Program-made: the position numbers and the translations under genes
Part shown: piece after piece, positions 16,375 through 24,981 of the stretch
Position numbering within the stretch: position 1 is the first letter of the stretch
How the letters are laid out: the number at the start of each line of letters is the position of its first letter
NCBI GenBank assembly: GCA_942490925.1
Contig: CALNYX010000017.1
Location: 434,001-498,000, forward strand
Length of the DNA: 64,000 bases
Direction: 5' to 3'
Source: CALNYX01 sp942490925
GTDB lineage: Bacteria; Chlamydiota; Chlamydiia; Chlamydiales; JAAKFR01
Notes under the pieces: model-generated
The model's database searches: none
Seen by the model: the letters and a program-made list of their open reading frames with translations, nothing else
Told to the model about the DNA's origin: nothing

Positions 16375-16934
16375 TAGTAGCCTTGAGAGGTACCGCAACC
16401 ACAAGATGATTTGACATTGGGATTGGAGATTTTGAAACCTGCACCCTGAAGGCCATCAACATAATCAATAACACAACCCATTAGGCGGTCAAGCATGCCC
16501 TTCTTGATGAAAATTTGGATTCCTTGGGATTCAAAAATCTCGTCGTCCTCTTCAGATTTTTCAGTGAAATCAAGGATGTACTGAAAACCACCACAACCAC
16601 CAGCTGAATCACCAAAACGAAGAGCTGCATTAGGCATCCCTTCTTCAGCAGCGAAGGCTTTGAACTTCTCAGCAGCTTTAGGAGTGAGAGAAATGGTTGA
16701 GAGGTCTACTTCTTCTTTGAGGATCTCATTGAGCTCGGACACCAGTTTAGTGATCGCATCTTGTCCCATGCCATGACCAAGCATTCCTGCTTCAAGTGTT
16801 TCCCAAGTGGCCGCGCTGCAATTCGAGCAGTGTAGTCCAGCATTGGTCATCGCTTGCGCAAGCCTTTGGCTCTTTGTTGGAAACTTTGTGAAAATTTCTG
16901 AAATGGTCATGTCTAAAGTAATGGTATCGCTCAT
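16374..16934 (-). CDS. DUF1858 and A-type Fe-S carrier (IscA/ErpA) fusion protein
   Basis: A 186-residue two-domain protein. Residues 1-68 match DUF1858 (LDMTISEIFTKFPTKSQRLAQ... and a CSNC pair at Cys36/Cys39), a small domain otherwise found with hybrid-cluster and redox proteins. Residues about 80-186 are an A-type iron-sulfur carrier (HesB/IscA). Its three ligand cysteines are Cys114, Cys178 and Cys180, with the 64-residue spacing and terminal CGC of IscA. It would receive and hand on Fe-S clusters, and the adjacent 2Fe-2S ferredoxin is a plausible client. The DUF1858 CxxC could supply a disulfide or redox switch (inference). The start ATG lies 6 bases after the ferredoxin stop. Confidence 0.8.
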   Translation of the reverse strand: MSDTITLDMTISEIFTKFPTKSQRLAQAMTNAGLHCSNCSAATWETLEAGMLGHGMGQDAITKLVSELNEILKEEVDLSTISLTPKAAEKFKAFAAEEGMPNAALRFGDSAGGCGGFQYILDFTEKSEEDDEIFESQGIQIFIKKGMLDRLMGCVIDYVDGLQGAGFKISNPNVKSSCGCGTSQGY

Positions 16935-16940
16935 AACATC

Positions 16941-17204
16941 CTAAAATTTGATTTTTACGCATTTCCCTTTAAGCTTACACTGGCAGGCTAAACGTTCGTT
17001 ATCCATGTCGCCAAGGAAATCTTCCTCTTCTTGAGTGAATTCAGAGAGATTATCCATCCCTTCTTCAACTTCAATGACGCACGTGCCACAAACACCCTCA
17101 GTACATGCAAAGGGGACTCCAGCCTCTTCACAGGCTTCGGCTATCGACTCCCCATCGGGGACTTCGACTTCTTCATCGGTATCTATAAAAACTAACTTTC
17201 CCAT
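16941..17204 (-). CDS. fer: 2Fe-2S ferredoxin
   Basis: An 87-residue plant-type ferredoxin. The cluster ligands are Cys34, Cys39, Cys42 (CTEGVCGTC) and Cys74 in RLACQC, the standard CX4CX2C...C set. The protein is strongly acidic, as expected for an electron carrier docking to basic partners. It lies between tRNA-Pro and the IscA-like gene and directly before the flagellar cluster, as in C. trachomatis CT059-CT060 (from memory). Its redox partners are not evident from this window. Confidence 0.9.
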   Translation of the reverse strand: MGKLVFIDTDEEVEVPDGESIAEACEEAGVPFACTEGVCGTCVIEVEEGMDNLSEFTQEEEDFLGDMDNERLACQCKLKGKCVKIKF

Positions 17205-17216
17205 AATATAAAATAT

Positions 17217-17290
17217 CGGAGTAGAGGGATTTGAACCCCCGACCCACTGCTCCCAAAGCAGTTGCGCTAGCCAAGCTGCGCTATACTCCG
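17217..17290 (-). tRNA. tRNA-Pro (anticodon TGG)
   Basis: Read on the minus strand, 74 bases fold as a cloverleaf. The acceptor CGGAGTA pairs with the end TACTCCG, the anticodon loop reads TTTGGGA with TGG in the centre, and the T-arm is CGGGGGTTCAAATCCC with the usual TTCAA. CCA is not encoded. It lies between the ferredoxin and the divergent flhB relic. Confidence 0.95.
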
Positions 17291-17358
17291 AATAAGTTCA
17301 GGATAATACGACGATTGGGACTTTTCTTCCAATAGAGATTTTGATTATAGAGGGGATT

Positions 17359-17952
17359 ATGGAAGAAAAACCGTTTGATCCATCCAAAAAAAAACTGAAA
17401 AAGGCGCGGAAAGAGGGGCGTGTTCCAAAATCGGATCTGCTCACGACAGCACTTTTTTTTCTGGCAGCTCTTCTATTGTTACGATGGATGATGCCGATGC
17501 TATTTGAGCGGCTATGTGAAATGATGCGGCAGGGATTATCGACCTCAGAGATCTCATATGCCATCTTTCAACCACTGATCTGGCCACTTGTCGGCTTTGG
17601 TTTGGCCTGTATGCTCTTTTCGATTGGCGCAAATGTTGTTCAAACGGGCTGGCTCTTTAGCTGGAAAAGAGCGAAGGCGCGCTCAAAACCGACTGTTTTG
17701 ATGCCATTTTTGAAAATTGTTGTGATCGCCTTGATTTCATGGGGAGGCTTTGCAGCGATTAAGCCCTCTTTGAAAATCGAGCCGCGCATCTACTTCTACT
17801 TTGCGCTCACTCTCGCTCTTGGGCTTCTTGTTTTGGGTCTGATCGATTGGTTTTATCAGAAGTGGCGCTTTATCAGGGAAATGCGAATGAGTGCACAGGA
17901 AAAAGAGGAAGAACTCAAGGAGGAGAGGGTGAATAAACGGTTGCGTGAATAA
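17359..17952 (+). CDS. flhB: Truncated flagellar export protein FlhB (N-terminal membrane part only)
   Basis: A 197-residue protein resembling the first half of FlhB/SctU export-gate proteins. It starts with the family signature EEKPFDPSKKKLKKARKEGRVPKS and continues with about four hydrophobic segments. Full-length FlhB has about 350 residues and a cytoplasmic autocleavage domain with NPTH. Here the frame stops after a charged stretch (EKEEELKEERVNKRL), before any such domain. The start is ATG 17359, with AGAGGGG upstream, not the in-frame TTG at 17341. It lies 60 bases upstream of flhA in the canonical flagellar order flhB-flhA-flhF-fliA. A short GC-rich repeat (GTTGCGTGAATAAG twice, 17940-17977) follows the stop. 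Confidence 0.75.
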   Translation: MEEKPFDPSKKKLKKARKEGRVPKSDLLTTALFFLAALLLLRWMMPMLFERLCEMMRQGLSTSEISYAIFQPLIWPLVGFGLACMLFSIGANVVQTGWLFSWKRAKARSKPTVLMPFLKIVVIALISWGGFAAIKPSLKIEPRIYFYFALTLALGLLVLGLIDWFYQKWRFIREMRMSAQEKEEELKEERVNKRLRE

Positions 17953-18012
17953 GGAATAAGCAGTTGCGTGAATAAGGGATAAGGAGTATGCCAGAGCATA
18001 GGAGGGGGAATC

Positions 18013-19830
18013 ATGCGAGAGCGATTGCGTGCTGTATTTCAGCACTCTGATGCTTTGTTAGCTGTAGGAGTCATTGGGCTTGTACTTCTGCTTATCATCC
18101 CGCTGCCACCTCTACTGCTCGACACATTTCTCTGCTTCAATATCGTTCTCTCTGTCATGGCTCTACTACTTACTCTCTATGTAGAAGATGCTCTCGAGTT
18201 TAGCGCTTTCCCTTCATTCCTGCTCTTCTTAACGCTCTACCGCTTGGGCTTGAATATCGCCTCAACACGGATGATTTTGACGCGTTCTGAGGGGGGGGAC
18301 ATCATTCAAACCTTTGGAGACTTTGTAACGCAAGGTCATGTGGTCGTAGGGATTATCATCTTCTCACTGCTGACAATTATCAATTTTGTAGTGGTGACTA
18401 AAGGTGCTGGGCGCGTTGCAGAAGTGGCTGCCCGTTTTACGCTTGAGGCTCTCCCTGGCAAGCAGATGGCGATTGACGGAGATCTCTCTGCAGGGCTGAT
18501 CTCACAAAAAGAGGCGAAAGAGCAGCGGCTAAAAGTAACGCAAGAGGCTGAATTTTATGGTTCTATGGATGGCGCTTCGAAATTTGTGCGTGGAGATGCA
18601 ATTGCTGGGATCATTATCACTGTCGTCAATATCATTGGGGGATTTTGTATTGGCTTGATGGTGAAGGGAATGGCGTGGCAAGAGTGCATTCAGATCTTTA
18701 CGCGTCTCACAGTAGGTGATGGCCTTGTGAGTCAGATTCCTGCTCTTTTAGTTTCGATTGGCGCAGGCATTATGGTGACACGCGCATCGAATGAAAGTGT
18801 GAGTAGCGCTCTTAGCTCTCAGGTTTTCAATCACCCCAAGGTAACACTCATTACTGGGATTACGTTGCTTGTGATGAGCATGATCCCAGGCATGCCGACG
18901 CTTATTATGGTTCCGATTTCGGCAGGCTTGCTTTTCTATGCATATGTCCTGTTTAAGAGAAAACTCAAGAAACAGACAGTAACGAAGGAAAGTGTCTATC
19001 ATCCCGTTGAGGTGCGCCTTGGATCACGCCTAGTTCATGAGGCTGAAGAGTTGAAGGATCATCTTGTGGAGATCCGCGAAAAAATGCTCAGGGAGCTGGG
19101 TGTGACGCTTCCTTCAGTCACGATTAAGGATCATCTTGCACTTTCTCCAAGTCAATTTGAATTGCGGATTAAAGGTGTCTGTGTTGCAAAAGAGCGTGTT
19201 GAAAGTGAAAACCTTGCTTTTGAGATTGAAAAAGGTTTGATGCGTAACGCCGATCTATTTGTCACGAGACAAGAGATCGCGCGCTGGATGGAACAGGCAA
19301 AGCGTAAAGAGCATGTTATTGTGCCGAAGTTGAATTATGGCCAAATGCTTACGATTGCTCAAAGTCTTGTACAGGAACAAGTTTCGATCGCTGATTTCAT
19401 GACAATTTTGGAGATATTGAGTGATCATGATGGCGAGAAAGATTTAGGTAAGTTAACGCAGCATGTGCGTGAAGCGATGAAAGGGGAGATTTCAGAGCAC
19501 TTTTTTGGACAGGAGCGTAAAGCCTACGTGATTACGCTTGATCCGAAAGTGGAGCAGATGATTCAGGTTGCATCGCATCAAACAGACTCAAAAGGGCGTT
19601 TGAGGCCTCAAACTGTTGAGAAGATTGCGCATGAACTCAATGAACTGAGTGAAAAAGTCTTGCAGCAAGGTGGTTCAGCCATTGTGTTGACCGAAAGTGG
19701 GTCGAGAGGGCGCTTACGTCACTTGATCAAAAAACAGCTTCCAGATCTGCCTGTATTATCGTACGACGAAGTTGCACGCGATGTGAAGGTAGAGACAATT
19801 GGAATGGTGAGCAAAGAGATATTAATCTAA
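18013..19830 (+). CDS. flhA: FlhA-type export apparatus protein
   Basis: A 605-residue member of the FlhA/SctV family, the large export-gate protein. The N-terminal half has eight or so membrane segments and the conserved cytoplasmic loop VVTKGAGRVAEVAARFTLEALPGKQMAIDGDLSAG, the FHIPEP-family signature. The C-terminal half is the cytosolic ring-forming domain, with QEQVSIADFMTILE and the final strand LSYDEVARDVKVETIG. FlhA proteins usually run to about 690 residues, so the cytosolic domain is somewhat short. A separate sctV lies at 45-47 kb, so this is the flagellar-type paralogue chlamydiae keep (CT060). Its stop overlaps the flhF start (TAATG). Confidence 0.9.
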   Translation: MRERLRAVFQHSDALLAVGVIGLVLLLIIPLPPLLLDTFLCFNIVLSVMALLLTLYVEDALEFSAFPSFLLFLTLYRLGLNIASTRMILTRSEGGDIIQTFGDFVTQGHVVVGIIIFSLLTIINFVVVTKGAGRVAEVAARFTLEALPGKQMAIDGDLSAGLISQKEAKEQRLKVTQEAEFYGSMDGASKFVRGDAIAGIIITVVNIIGGFCIGLMVKGMAWQECIQIFTRLTVGDGLVSQIPALLVSIGAGIMVTRASNESVSSALSSQVFNHPKVTLITGITLLVMSMIPGMPTLIMVPISAGLLFYAYVLFKRKLKKQTVTKESVYHPVEVRLGSRLVHEAEELKDHLVEIREKMLRELGVTLPSVTIKDHLALSPSQFELRIKGVCVAKERVESENLAFEIEKGLMRNADLFVTRQEIARWMEQAKRKEHVIVPKLNYGQMLTIAQSLVQEQVSIADFMTILEILSDHDGEKDLGKLTQHVREAMKGEISEHFFGQERKAYVITLDPKVEQMIQVASHQTDSKGRLRPQTVEKIAHELNELSEKVLQQGGSAIVLTESGSRGRLRHLIKKQLPDLPVLSYDEVARDVKVETIGMVSKEILI

Positions 19831-20645
19831 TGGAAAAAGAAAAAGTACAAGAGATTCGAAGGTTGATTGCACAGCGCAAAGAGGCAGCAGCGAGCTTTGC
19901 TGGGGTCACGCGTTTTTTGATGTCAAAGGGGGTCACACGCCCTCTTGCAGAGGAGATTACTTTAGAATTTGTCCAAAATGGCCGAACGGTTGATGGATTG
20001 ACTCAGAGCTTGATACAACGTATTCAAACAGCTGAGCCGCTCGATTTTCCTTCAGCGCTTGCTTTTGTCGGGCCAACGGGAGTTGGAAAAACAACGACCA
20101 TTCTCAAGCTAGCTTCCCTCTATCAACAGGAGGGAAGAGAGGTTGGAATCTTGACGCTTGACCAGCAGAAAGGGGGCGCTCTTGAACAGATTCAAAAAGA
20201 GGCAAAAGTTCCATTCTTTTTGGGAATTGAGGCATATTCAAACCTTCAGGGATTTGATCTGGTCTTGATCGATACAGAAGGGTGCAACTACTATCAGCCG
20301 AATCGGATCGATGGGCTTGGGGAGCTACTGGCTGAGTGTGGCGAGGTGAAAAAGCTCCTAACCTTGAGCGCGGCAACCAAAGATGTCGATATTTATGGTG
20401 CCATTCACCAATTTTCCCCCTTAGAACCGACAGGACTTGTGTTTACCAAGCTCGATGAAACGCTTGCCAGTGGCGCACTACTCAATGTCACGCAAAAGAC
20501 TTCACTACCCATTCACTACATTGCGCATGGATACCCACTCCCTGGCAATATAGAATTAGCTAGTGCTAAAGAGATTACAAAAAAGATCCTCGCAGACTTT
20601 AACCATCAGGAATTTCAGTTTCTGAGACAATTAATTATGGATTAA
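19830..20645 (+). CDS. flhF: FlhF-like SRP-family GTPase, degenerate
   Basis: A 271-residue protein matching the N- and G-domains of FlhF, the GTPase that sets flagellar position and number. The P-loop GPTGVGKTTT (from residue 81) is intact and VFTKLDE supplies the G4 motif. Two other motifs are altered. The usual DTYRIGA is DQQKGGA (LTLDQQKGGALEQIQ), and the usual DTAGR is DTEGCN. The FlhF N-terminal B-domain is reduced to about 75 residues. Position directly after flhA, with a one-base TAATG overlap, supports FlhF. GTP hydrolysis may be impaired (inference). Confidence 0.75.
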   Translation: MEKEKVQEIRRLIAQRKEAAASFAGVTRFLMSKGVTRPLAEEITLEFVQNGRTVDGLTQSLIQRIQTAEPLDFPSALAFVGPTGVGKTTTILKLASLYQQEGREVGILTLDQQKGGALEQIQKEAKVPFFLGIEAYSNLQGFDLVLIDTEGCNYYQPNRIDGLGELLAECGEVKKLLTLSAATKDVDIYGAIHQFSPLEPTGLVFTKLDETLASGALLNVTQKTSLPIHYIAHGYPLPGNIELASAKEITKKILADFNHQEFQFLRQLIMD

Positions 20646-20667
20646 GTTAAAATAGGAATTAGATAGT

Positions 20668-20829
20668 TATAGTGAATTCAACTTCAACAGACACAAACTC
20701 ACCCCATCTTTCTTCATCAGAGATCGTGCTCCTTCTCATTGACCACCCATGGTCAATATCGAACTACGCATCTCCTCTGATTTTGAAATCTGAGTCGATT
20801 TTGTGTCTGTTGAAATTAAAGTCACTATA
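20668..20829. repeat. 162-bp imperfect palindrome (hairpin/MITE-like element 1)
   Basis: The left end TATAGTGAATTCAA (from 20668) is mirrored by the right end at 20829, whose reverse complement begins TATAGTGACTTTAA. The 15 bases TTCAACAGACACAAA inside the left end are exactly inverted on the right. The pairing continues imperfectly through ATCAGAG to a central TTGACCA/TGGTCAA palindrome around 20749. The whole element can thus fold as one long hairpin. It fills the gap between flhF and fliA. A second element with the same outer bases but different arms lies at 31472-31636. Confidence 0.7.
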
Positions 20830-20849
20830 GTTTGAGGAATAAAGAAGCA

Positions 20850-21599
20850 ATGAAAGATCTGTGGAAAAAGTATTGTGCTACACAGAAAACTGAATACCGC
20901 GACGAGCTCATTGTTCACTACCTTCATCTAGTTAAATATGTGGTCGGACGCATTGGCTCCACATTCCCAAGTCATATCAAGCTAGATGACCTCTATTCCT
21001 CTGGTGTCACAGGATTAATTAAAGCAGTTGAAAAGTTTGATCCCACCCGAAAGGCTAAGTTTGAGAGCTATGCAATGCTCTTGATTAAAGGAGCTGTGAT
21101 TGATGAGCTGCGTCAGCTTGACTGGGTACCTCGTAGTGTGCATCAAAAAGCAAATCAAGTTGCTACAGCTCAAGGAACTTTGCAACAGAAGTTGGGCAGA
21201 GAACCAACTGATGAAGAGCTTGCGACTCATCTAGGTATTTCCACGAATGAGTTTAATGAGACTTTAGAGCGGATTCGTCCAGCAATTCTTGTGCCTTTAG
21301 ATGGCGAGACTTATACACAGAATGATGAGGCGGGGATTCCACTAGCAGAGCGGATTGCTGATCATCGGGCTGAGTCGAGCTTGGATGTCGCTCATCGCAG
21401 TGAGTTCGCTACTCTTCTGGAAAAAGAGATCGCAACTCTTACCAAGCAAGAGCAGAAAGTGCTCATGCTCTACTATTATGAAGATCTGATGCTCAAAGAG
21501 ATAGGGGAAGTTTTGGGGGTGAGTGAGTCTAGAATTTCTCAGATCCATACTAAGGCTCTTTTGAAGCTGAGAGGTCGGCTTCAAAACATTAATAGATGA
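20850..21599 (+). CDS. fliA: RNA polymerase sigma factor FliA (sigma-28)
   Basis: A 249-residue sigma-70 family factor of the FliA/WhiG group. Region 2 is clear (LKYVVGRIGSTFPSHIKLDDLYSSGVTGLIKAVEKF, with the DEL-type core-binding and -10 recognition helices), region 3 follows (REPTDEELATHLGIS), and region 4 ends the protein with a helix-turn-helix (LKEIGEVLGVSESRISQIHTKA). In chlamydiae sigma-28 directs a small set of late-developmental genes. ATG 20850 is preferred over the in-frame TTG 20832 because a purine-rich GAGGAATAAAGAAG lies before it. The hairpin element ends only 20 bases upstream, so the promoter is probably affected by or located in it. Confidence 0.9.
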   Translation: MKDLWKKYCATQKTEYRDELIVHYLHLVKYVVGRIGSTFPSHIKLDDLYSSGVTGLIKAVEKFDPTRKAKFESYAMLLIKGAVIDELRQLDWVPRSVHQKANQVATAQGTLQQKLGREPTDEELATHLGISTNEFNETLERIRPAILVPLDGETYTQNDEAGIPLAERIADHRAESSLDVAHRSEFATLLEKEIATLTKQEQKVLMLYYYEDLMLKEIGEVLGVSESRISQIHTKALLKLRGRLQNINR

Positions 21600-21636
21600 C
21601 TTAGACTATTTAATTGGAGTATGTTAATATTAATGC

Positions 21637-23163
21637 GTGATACTAGGTCATTTTTTAAATTATGCACATGTTAATGCAACCTCCCCTCTAGAAAGGGCAG
21701 GGGATTACCTTTTAACACCCCTGCGCTACCTCTGTAATGGCAAGAAATTTGTCTTACTAGAAGGTGAAGGTGAATCATTATGCTATAAACAGCCTCCAGT
21801 TGAACTCAGCAGTTGTCTCAATACGTTGCGTAAAATAATCGCTTTTCCAGGTTTAATCCTTGCTCCTTTAGGGGCTTTGCTAAAGGGAATCAGCCTCCTT
21901 TCGGAGCGGACCTGGCAAGTTTATGCCAAATGGAAGAGCGAGTGTAGCTCATTGACCAAAGAGCTCTATGAGACATGTAAAACAAAAAATTTATTAAAGG
22001 AGCTCTATTTTGAAGTCTGTAACCATCCTAAACGCTATGTGTTAGATGGTCGTCTTGGATTTGCAGATTTTTATGAGTGTCCATGCGAAGCATCTGGGCT
22101 GTTTAATCGCTCATTAACGACTAGACGCGCACAATTTGAAAGAGCCATTGTTGCAGATTTTGGCAAAAAAGAGGAGTTGGATATTCTCTCACTTGGCAGC
22201 GGTGGACTTTTGCAAGATTGGATTGTTATTGGCCAACTACTTCAACGCGGTGTGAGCGCAATCAATTTAGTCTGTGTTGAACCAAACCCCGAGGCAGGAG
22301 ATATTTGTGAGTTTGCACAATTTTTCAAAGATGCAAACATTGATGGAATTACAATAACCCGTCACATGTGGATGGAATATGTTACAGATCAAACATTTGA
22401 TATTGTATTAGCCATTGATTTCGATAAAATAAGTCAGTTTTGTCTACCTAGGCCACCTAATGAAGAGGAAGCCCGGAGGTTCGTTACTGCAAGTAGGGCC
22501 ACATTGCGTGACCTGGCAGAGGGGAAATCATTCGAGGCTGCAAGGGTTCACTTTTCAAAGCACTCTCTTCGACCCCCTAGATCACGAGCTGAATTTCAAA
22601 AATATAATAAGAAGTGTGAGAGTCTTGCTCCTAAACCTCCCGGGTCTACTCGTTATTATGGTTATGATGCATTTACAGCCGCGCTGACCACACTTAATGC
22701 TGGTGGTAAGGCCTATCTTGGTCACGATCTAGAGGATATGGTTATTTCGCATGATTTACAATTCACTTTTTTAAGCCCTCCAGGTATGCAATCTACGATC
22801 TTAGCCGATATTCGACCAGTAGAGGGTGATATAACGATTTTGGCCTCTCAGTTTATAGGCACATGGTCACTACTTTTTCCTCTTGTTGTTAAGCTGAAGC
22901 GTAGCGAAACAACGCTATATATCCACTTGCTCAAGCAAGAGGTGAAGATTCTCAACCAAGTCGCCTCCTTAAGAGAATCGCTCAAGAGGTTAGGAGTATC
23001 TGCTGTAACGGAAGTGACATCTCTAGATGCGTCTACATGTGACTATGTTGTTACAGGCATACACGAACAGGCATTTGCACAAGTAAGTCACTTCCTAAAA
23101 GAGGAAGGAAGCTCTATTGTCTTAAGTGATTCGGGTGTTCAAATTTCACGATACCGTAGCTAG
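21637..23163 (+). CDS. Hypothetical protein with methyltransferase-like Rossmann motif
   Basis: A 508-residue protein, family not recognised. Residues around 180-215 (ELDILSLGSGGLLQDWIVIG then NLVCVEPNP) resemble motif I and the acidic motif II of a SAM-binding Rossmann fold. A hydrophobic stretch around residues 70-92 (KIIAFPGLILAPLGALLKG) may be a membrane or hairpin segment. The start is uncertain. GTG at 21637 is the first in-frame option, but the good GGAG lies 19 bases upstream, next to ATGs in another frame, so an N-terminal frameshift is possible. The last 50 bases overlap the end of the convergent NlpC/P60 gene. It could be an effector or lineage-specific enzyme. Confidence 0.5.
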   Translation: MILGHFLNYAHVNATSPLERAGDYLLTPLRYLCNGKKFVLLEGEGESLCYKQPPVELSSCLNTLRKIIAFPGLILAPLGALLKGISLLSERTWQVYAKWKSECSSLTKELYETCKTKNLLKELYFEVCNHPKRYVLDGRLGFADFYECPCEASGLFNRSLTTRRAQFERAIVADFGKKEELDILSLGSGGLLQDWIVIGQLLQRGVSAINLVCVEPNPEAGDICEFAQFFKDANIDGITITRHMWMEYVTDQTFDIVLAIDFDKISQFCLPRPPNEEEARRFVTASRATLRDLAEGKSFEAARVHFSKHSLRPPRSRAEFQKYNKKCESLAPKPPGSTRYYGYDAFTAALTTLNAGGKAYLGHDLEDMVISHDLQFTFLSPPGMQSTILADIRPVEGDITILASQFIGTWSLLFPLVVKLKRSETTLYIHLLKQEVKILNQVASLRESLKRLGVSAVTEVTSLDASTCDYVVTGIHEQAFAQVSHFLKEEGSSIVLSDSGVQISRYRS

Positions 23164-23878
23164 CAGGCTCGCGTCCTTGAACATAGATCTTGTTATTTTC
23201 AATATACGCCTCCTTGCCCCAGTTTAAGAGACGTACTCGTTTGCCAGTTTCAGGCGATTCGATACAACTCTTCTCGTCAATAGGTAGGATGACGTGGTTG
23301 TAGCGTTTACCATCCTTTGAGAGGTAGATAGGATTTCCTGGGGCAAGATCAGCCTCTGTTCCAAAGAGATATTGCTCATGAGCATTGCGCGGCAACTGGA
23401 TACCTTGTGCGCGATAGAGTAGATGAATGAGGCCTGAACAGTCAACACTGGCAACGGTGTTGGGCAGAGGAGCCGAGCAGCCACCCCAGAGGTAGGGAGC
23501 ACCAAGAAAGAGCCTCGCTTCTTGGCAGAGTTGCTCTAGGTTAGGTTTTTCAGGGATGGCGCGAAAATTTGGGGAGGGCTGGCCACTTAGATAGGTGCCA
23601 TAGGAGAGGGTTTTCCCGTTGTGCTCACAAAAGAGGGTGTTGACCACAAGGTTAGGTTTGTATTGGTTGTCATTAATTTCGCTTTTGTGAATCCAACCAG
23701 GGTAGGCATTTTGTTCAAGGGCATGGACATAGAGCCAGTCGCCCTCCTGTTTTTGAATAGAAACTTTTTCGCCATAGAGCAGCTGGGATTCGCGCAGATC
23801 GTGATGAGCAAAATCTTTAGGCAGAAGATGAACAGGGCGCTTTCTTAGGTCAGCGACGGGGATAGAAATTGTGTACAT
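23114..23878 (-). CDS. nlpC: NlpC/P60 peptidoglycan hydrolase with N-terminal SH3b domains
   Basis: A 254-residue cell-wall hydrolase. Residues 1-110 form SH3b-type domains (GDWLYVHAL, YPGWIHKSEI). Residues 115-254 are the NlpC/P60 peptidase, with catalytic Cys147 in SVDCSGL and His195 in YNHVILPI. Enzymes of this type cut the D-Glu-diaminopimelate bond in peptide stems. No signal peptide is visible, as for other SH3b-NlpC proteins that act on imported or cytosolic stem peptides, or are exported by unknown means. The start overlaps the dapL end by 34 bases. Placing a diaminopimelate-linkage hydrolase in the diaminopimelate synthesis operon is functionally coherent. Confidence 0.85.
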   Translation of the reverse strand: MYTISIPVADLRKRPVHLLPKDFAHHDLRESQLLYGEKVSIQKQEGDWLYVHALEQNAYPGWIHKSEINDNQYKPNLVVNTLFCEHNGKTLSYGTYLSGQPSPNFRAIPEKPNLEQLCQEARLFLGAPYLWGGCSAPLPNTVASVDCSGLIHLLYRAQGIQLPRNAHEQYLFGTEADLAPGNPIYLSKDGKRYNHVILPIDEKSCIESPETGKRVRLLNWGKEAYIENNKIYVQGREPASYGIVKFEHPNHLRQ

Positions 23879-24981
23879 CGATTGATAGTCTCTTGAATGG
23901 TTTCTTGGTTTGCAAAACTGCTGGCTCGCAAATAATTTTTCCCATAATCACCAAACCCTTCTCCTGGCACAAGAACAATGCCGAGCTTATCGAAGAAAAA
24001 CTTCCACATTGGCTCCTCAAATTCCATCCATAAGTAGGGGGCATGTTCACCGCCATAGATATTTTTGGCAAAAGGAGCAAATGCCTCTTTAAGACGCTTT
24101 GCATTTGTGAGGTAGATTTGAATGGTTCGTTGTATCTCTTCGGGCTCAACTGCAAGTCCAGCCTGTTGTGCTAAACAAGAGGCTCCGTTGAAGAAGGTCG
24201 AAACGATCCGCTGCCAATCAGCATGCAGTTGCCCAAGGGCTTTGGGAACAACTGTCCAACCAAGACGTATCCCTGTAAAACCTGCGAGTTTTGAAAGAGA
24301 GTGTACTTCAATGGCAACTTCGTGAGCTCCAGGAATTTCGTAGATGGAGCGGGGAAGATTGGGGTCTTGGATAAACCCTGAGTAAGCAGCGTCAAAGATG
24401 ATGATGGAGTGATTTTCTTTGGCAAACTCTACGATCTGTTTGAGTTGGGCATGTGTTGCAACGCTTCCTGTTGGATTGTTGGGAGAGCAGATGTAGATGA
24501 GATCAGCATTGGGTAGCTGCTCTTTTGTTGGAAAAAAGCCATTTTGAGGATTACAGGGCATGGTGAAAATTTTAGAGCGGCCCATCATAAGGCTTGTGTC
24601 GCGGTAGACAGGGAAAGTGGGATCTTGAATGGCAATGCTTGTTTCCGAATCAAAGAGAAGGTGAAGTCTGCCAAGGTCACATTTTGCACCGTCAGAAATA
24701 AATATTTCGTCAGCAGTAGCTAGATTAGAATAGAACAAGGTAGCGATCTTCTCGCGCAGAGCTTGCATACCAAAAGCAGGACCATACCCTTGGTAGCCAA
24801 GCGGAGTTCCTAAATCGGTTGCGTAGTTTTTGAGAGCGTCAACGATTGAGGTACTGATTGGCTCTGAAGTATCTCCAATACTCAGGTTAACGAGATTTTG
24901 TTTCTCTTTGAGGCGTTTGGCAATTGATTCAAAGAGGTAGGTAGGTTGAAGAAAAGCGAGATTAGGATTCCGTTTGATCAA
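23845..24981 (-). CDS. dapL: LL-diaminopimelate aminotransferase
   Basis: A 378-residue PLP aminotransferase of fold type I. The N-terminus IKRNPNLAFLQPTYLFESIAKR and the SIGDTSEP stretch match DapL closely. The PLP lysine is in SLSKLAGFTGIRLGW, and SPNNPTGS is present. DapL converts tetrahydrodipicolinate directly to LL-diaminopimelate, the bypass first characterised in plants and chlamydiae. The open frame extends upstream to 25104, but TTG at 24981 gives the family N-terminus and is preceded by a strong GGAGGG 6 bases away. It overlaps asd by 20 bases. Confidence 0.93.
   Translation of the reverse strand: MIKRNPNLAFLQPTYLFESIAKRLKEKQNLVNLSIGDTSEPISTSIVDALKNYATDLGTPLGYQGYGPAFGMQALREKIATLFYSNLATADEIFISDGAKCDLGRLHLLFDSETSIAIQDPTFPVYRDTSLMMGRSKIFTMPCNPQNGFFPTKEQLPNADLIYICSPNNPTGSVATHAQLKQIVEFAKENHSIIIFDAAYSGFIQDPNLPRSIYEIPGAHEVAIEVHSLSKLAGFTGIRLGWTVVPKALGQLHADWQRIVSTFFNGASCLAQQAGLAVEPEEIQRTIQIYLTNAKRLKEAFAPFAKNIYGGEHAPYLWMEFEEPMWKFFFDKLGIVLVPGEGFGDYGKNYLRASSFANQETIQETINRCTQFLSPSLT

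Noticed and set aside
17940..17977. Short direct repeat (GTTGCGTGAATAAG) after flhB as a possible attachment site
   Set aside because: Two short copies in tandem around the stop codon are better explained by local slippage; no integrase or tRNA target is next to it.
20668..20829. CRISPR array or insertion sequence at the palindromic elements
   Set aside because: There is no regular repeat-spacer series and no transposase frame. The structure is a single long imperfect hairpin.
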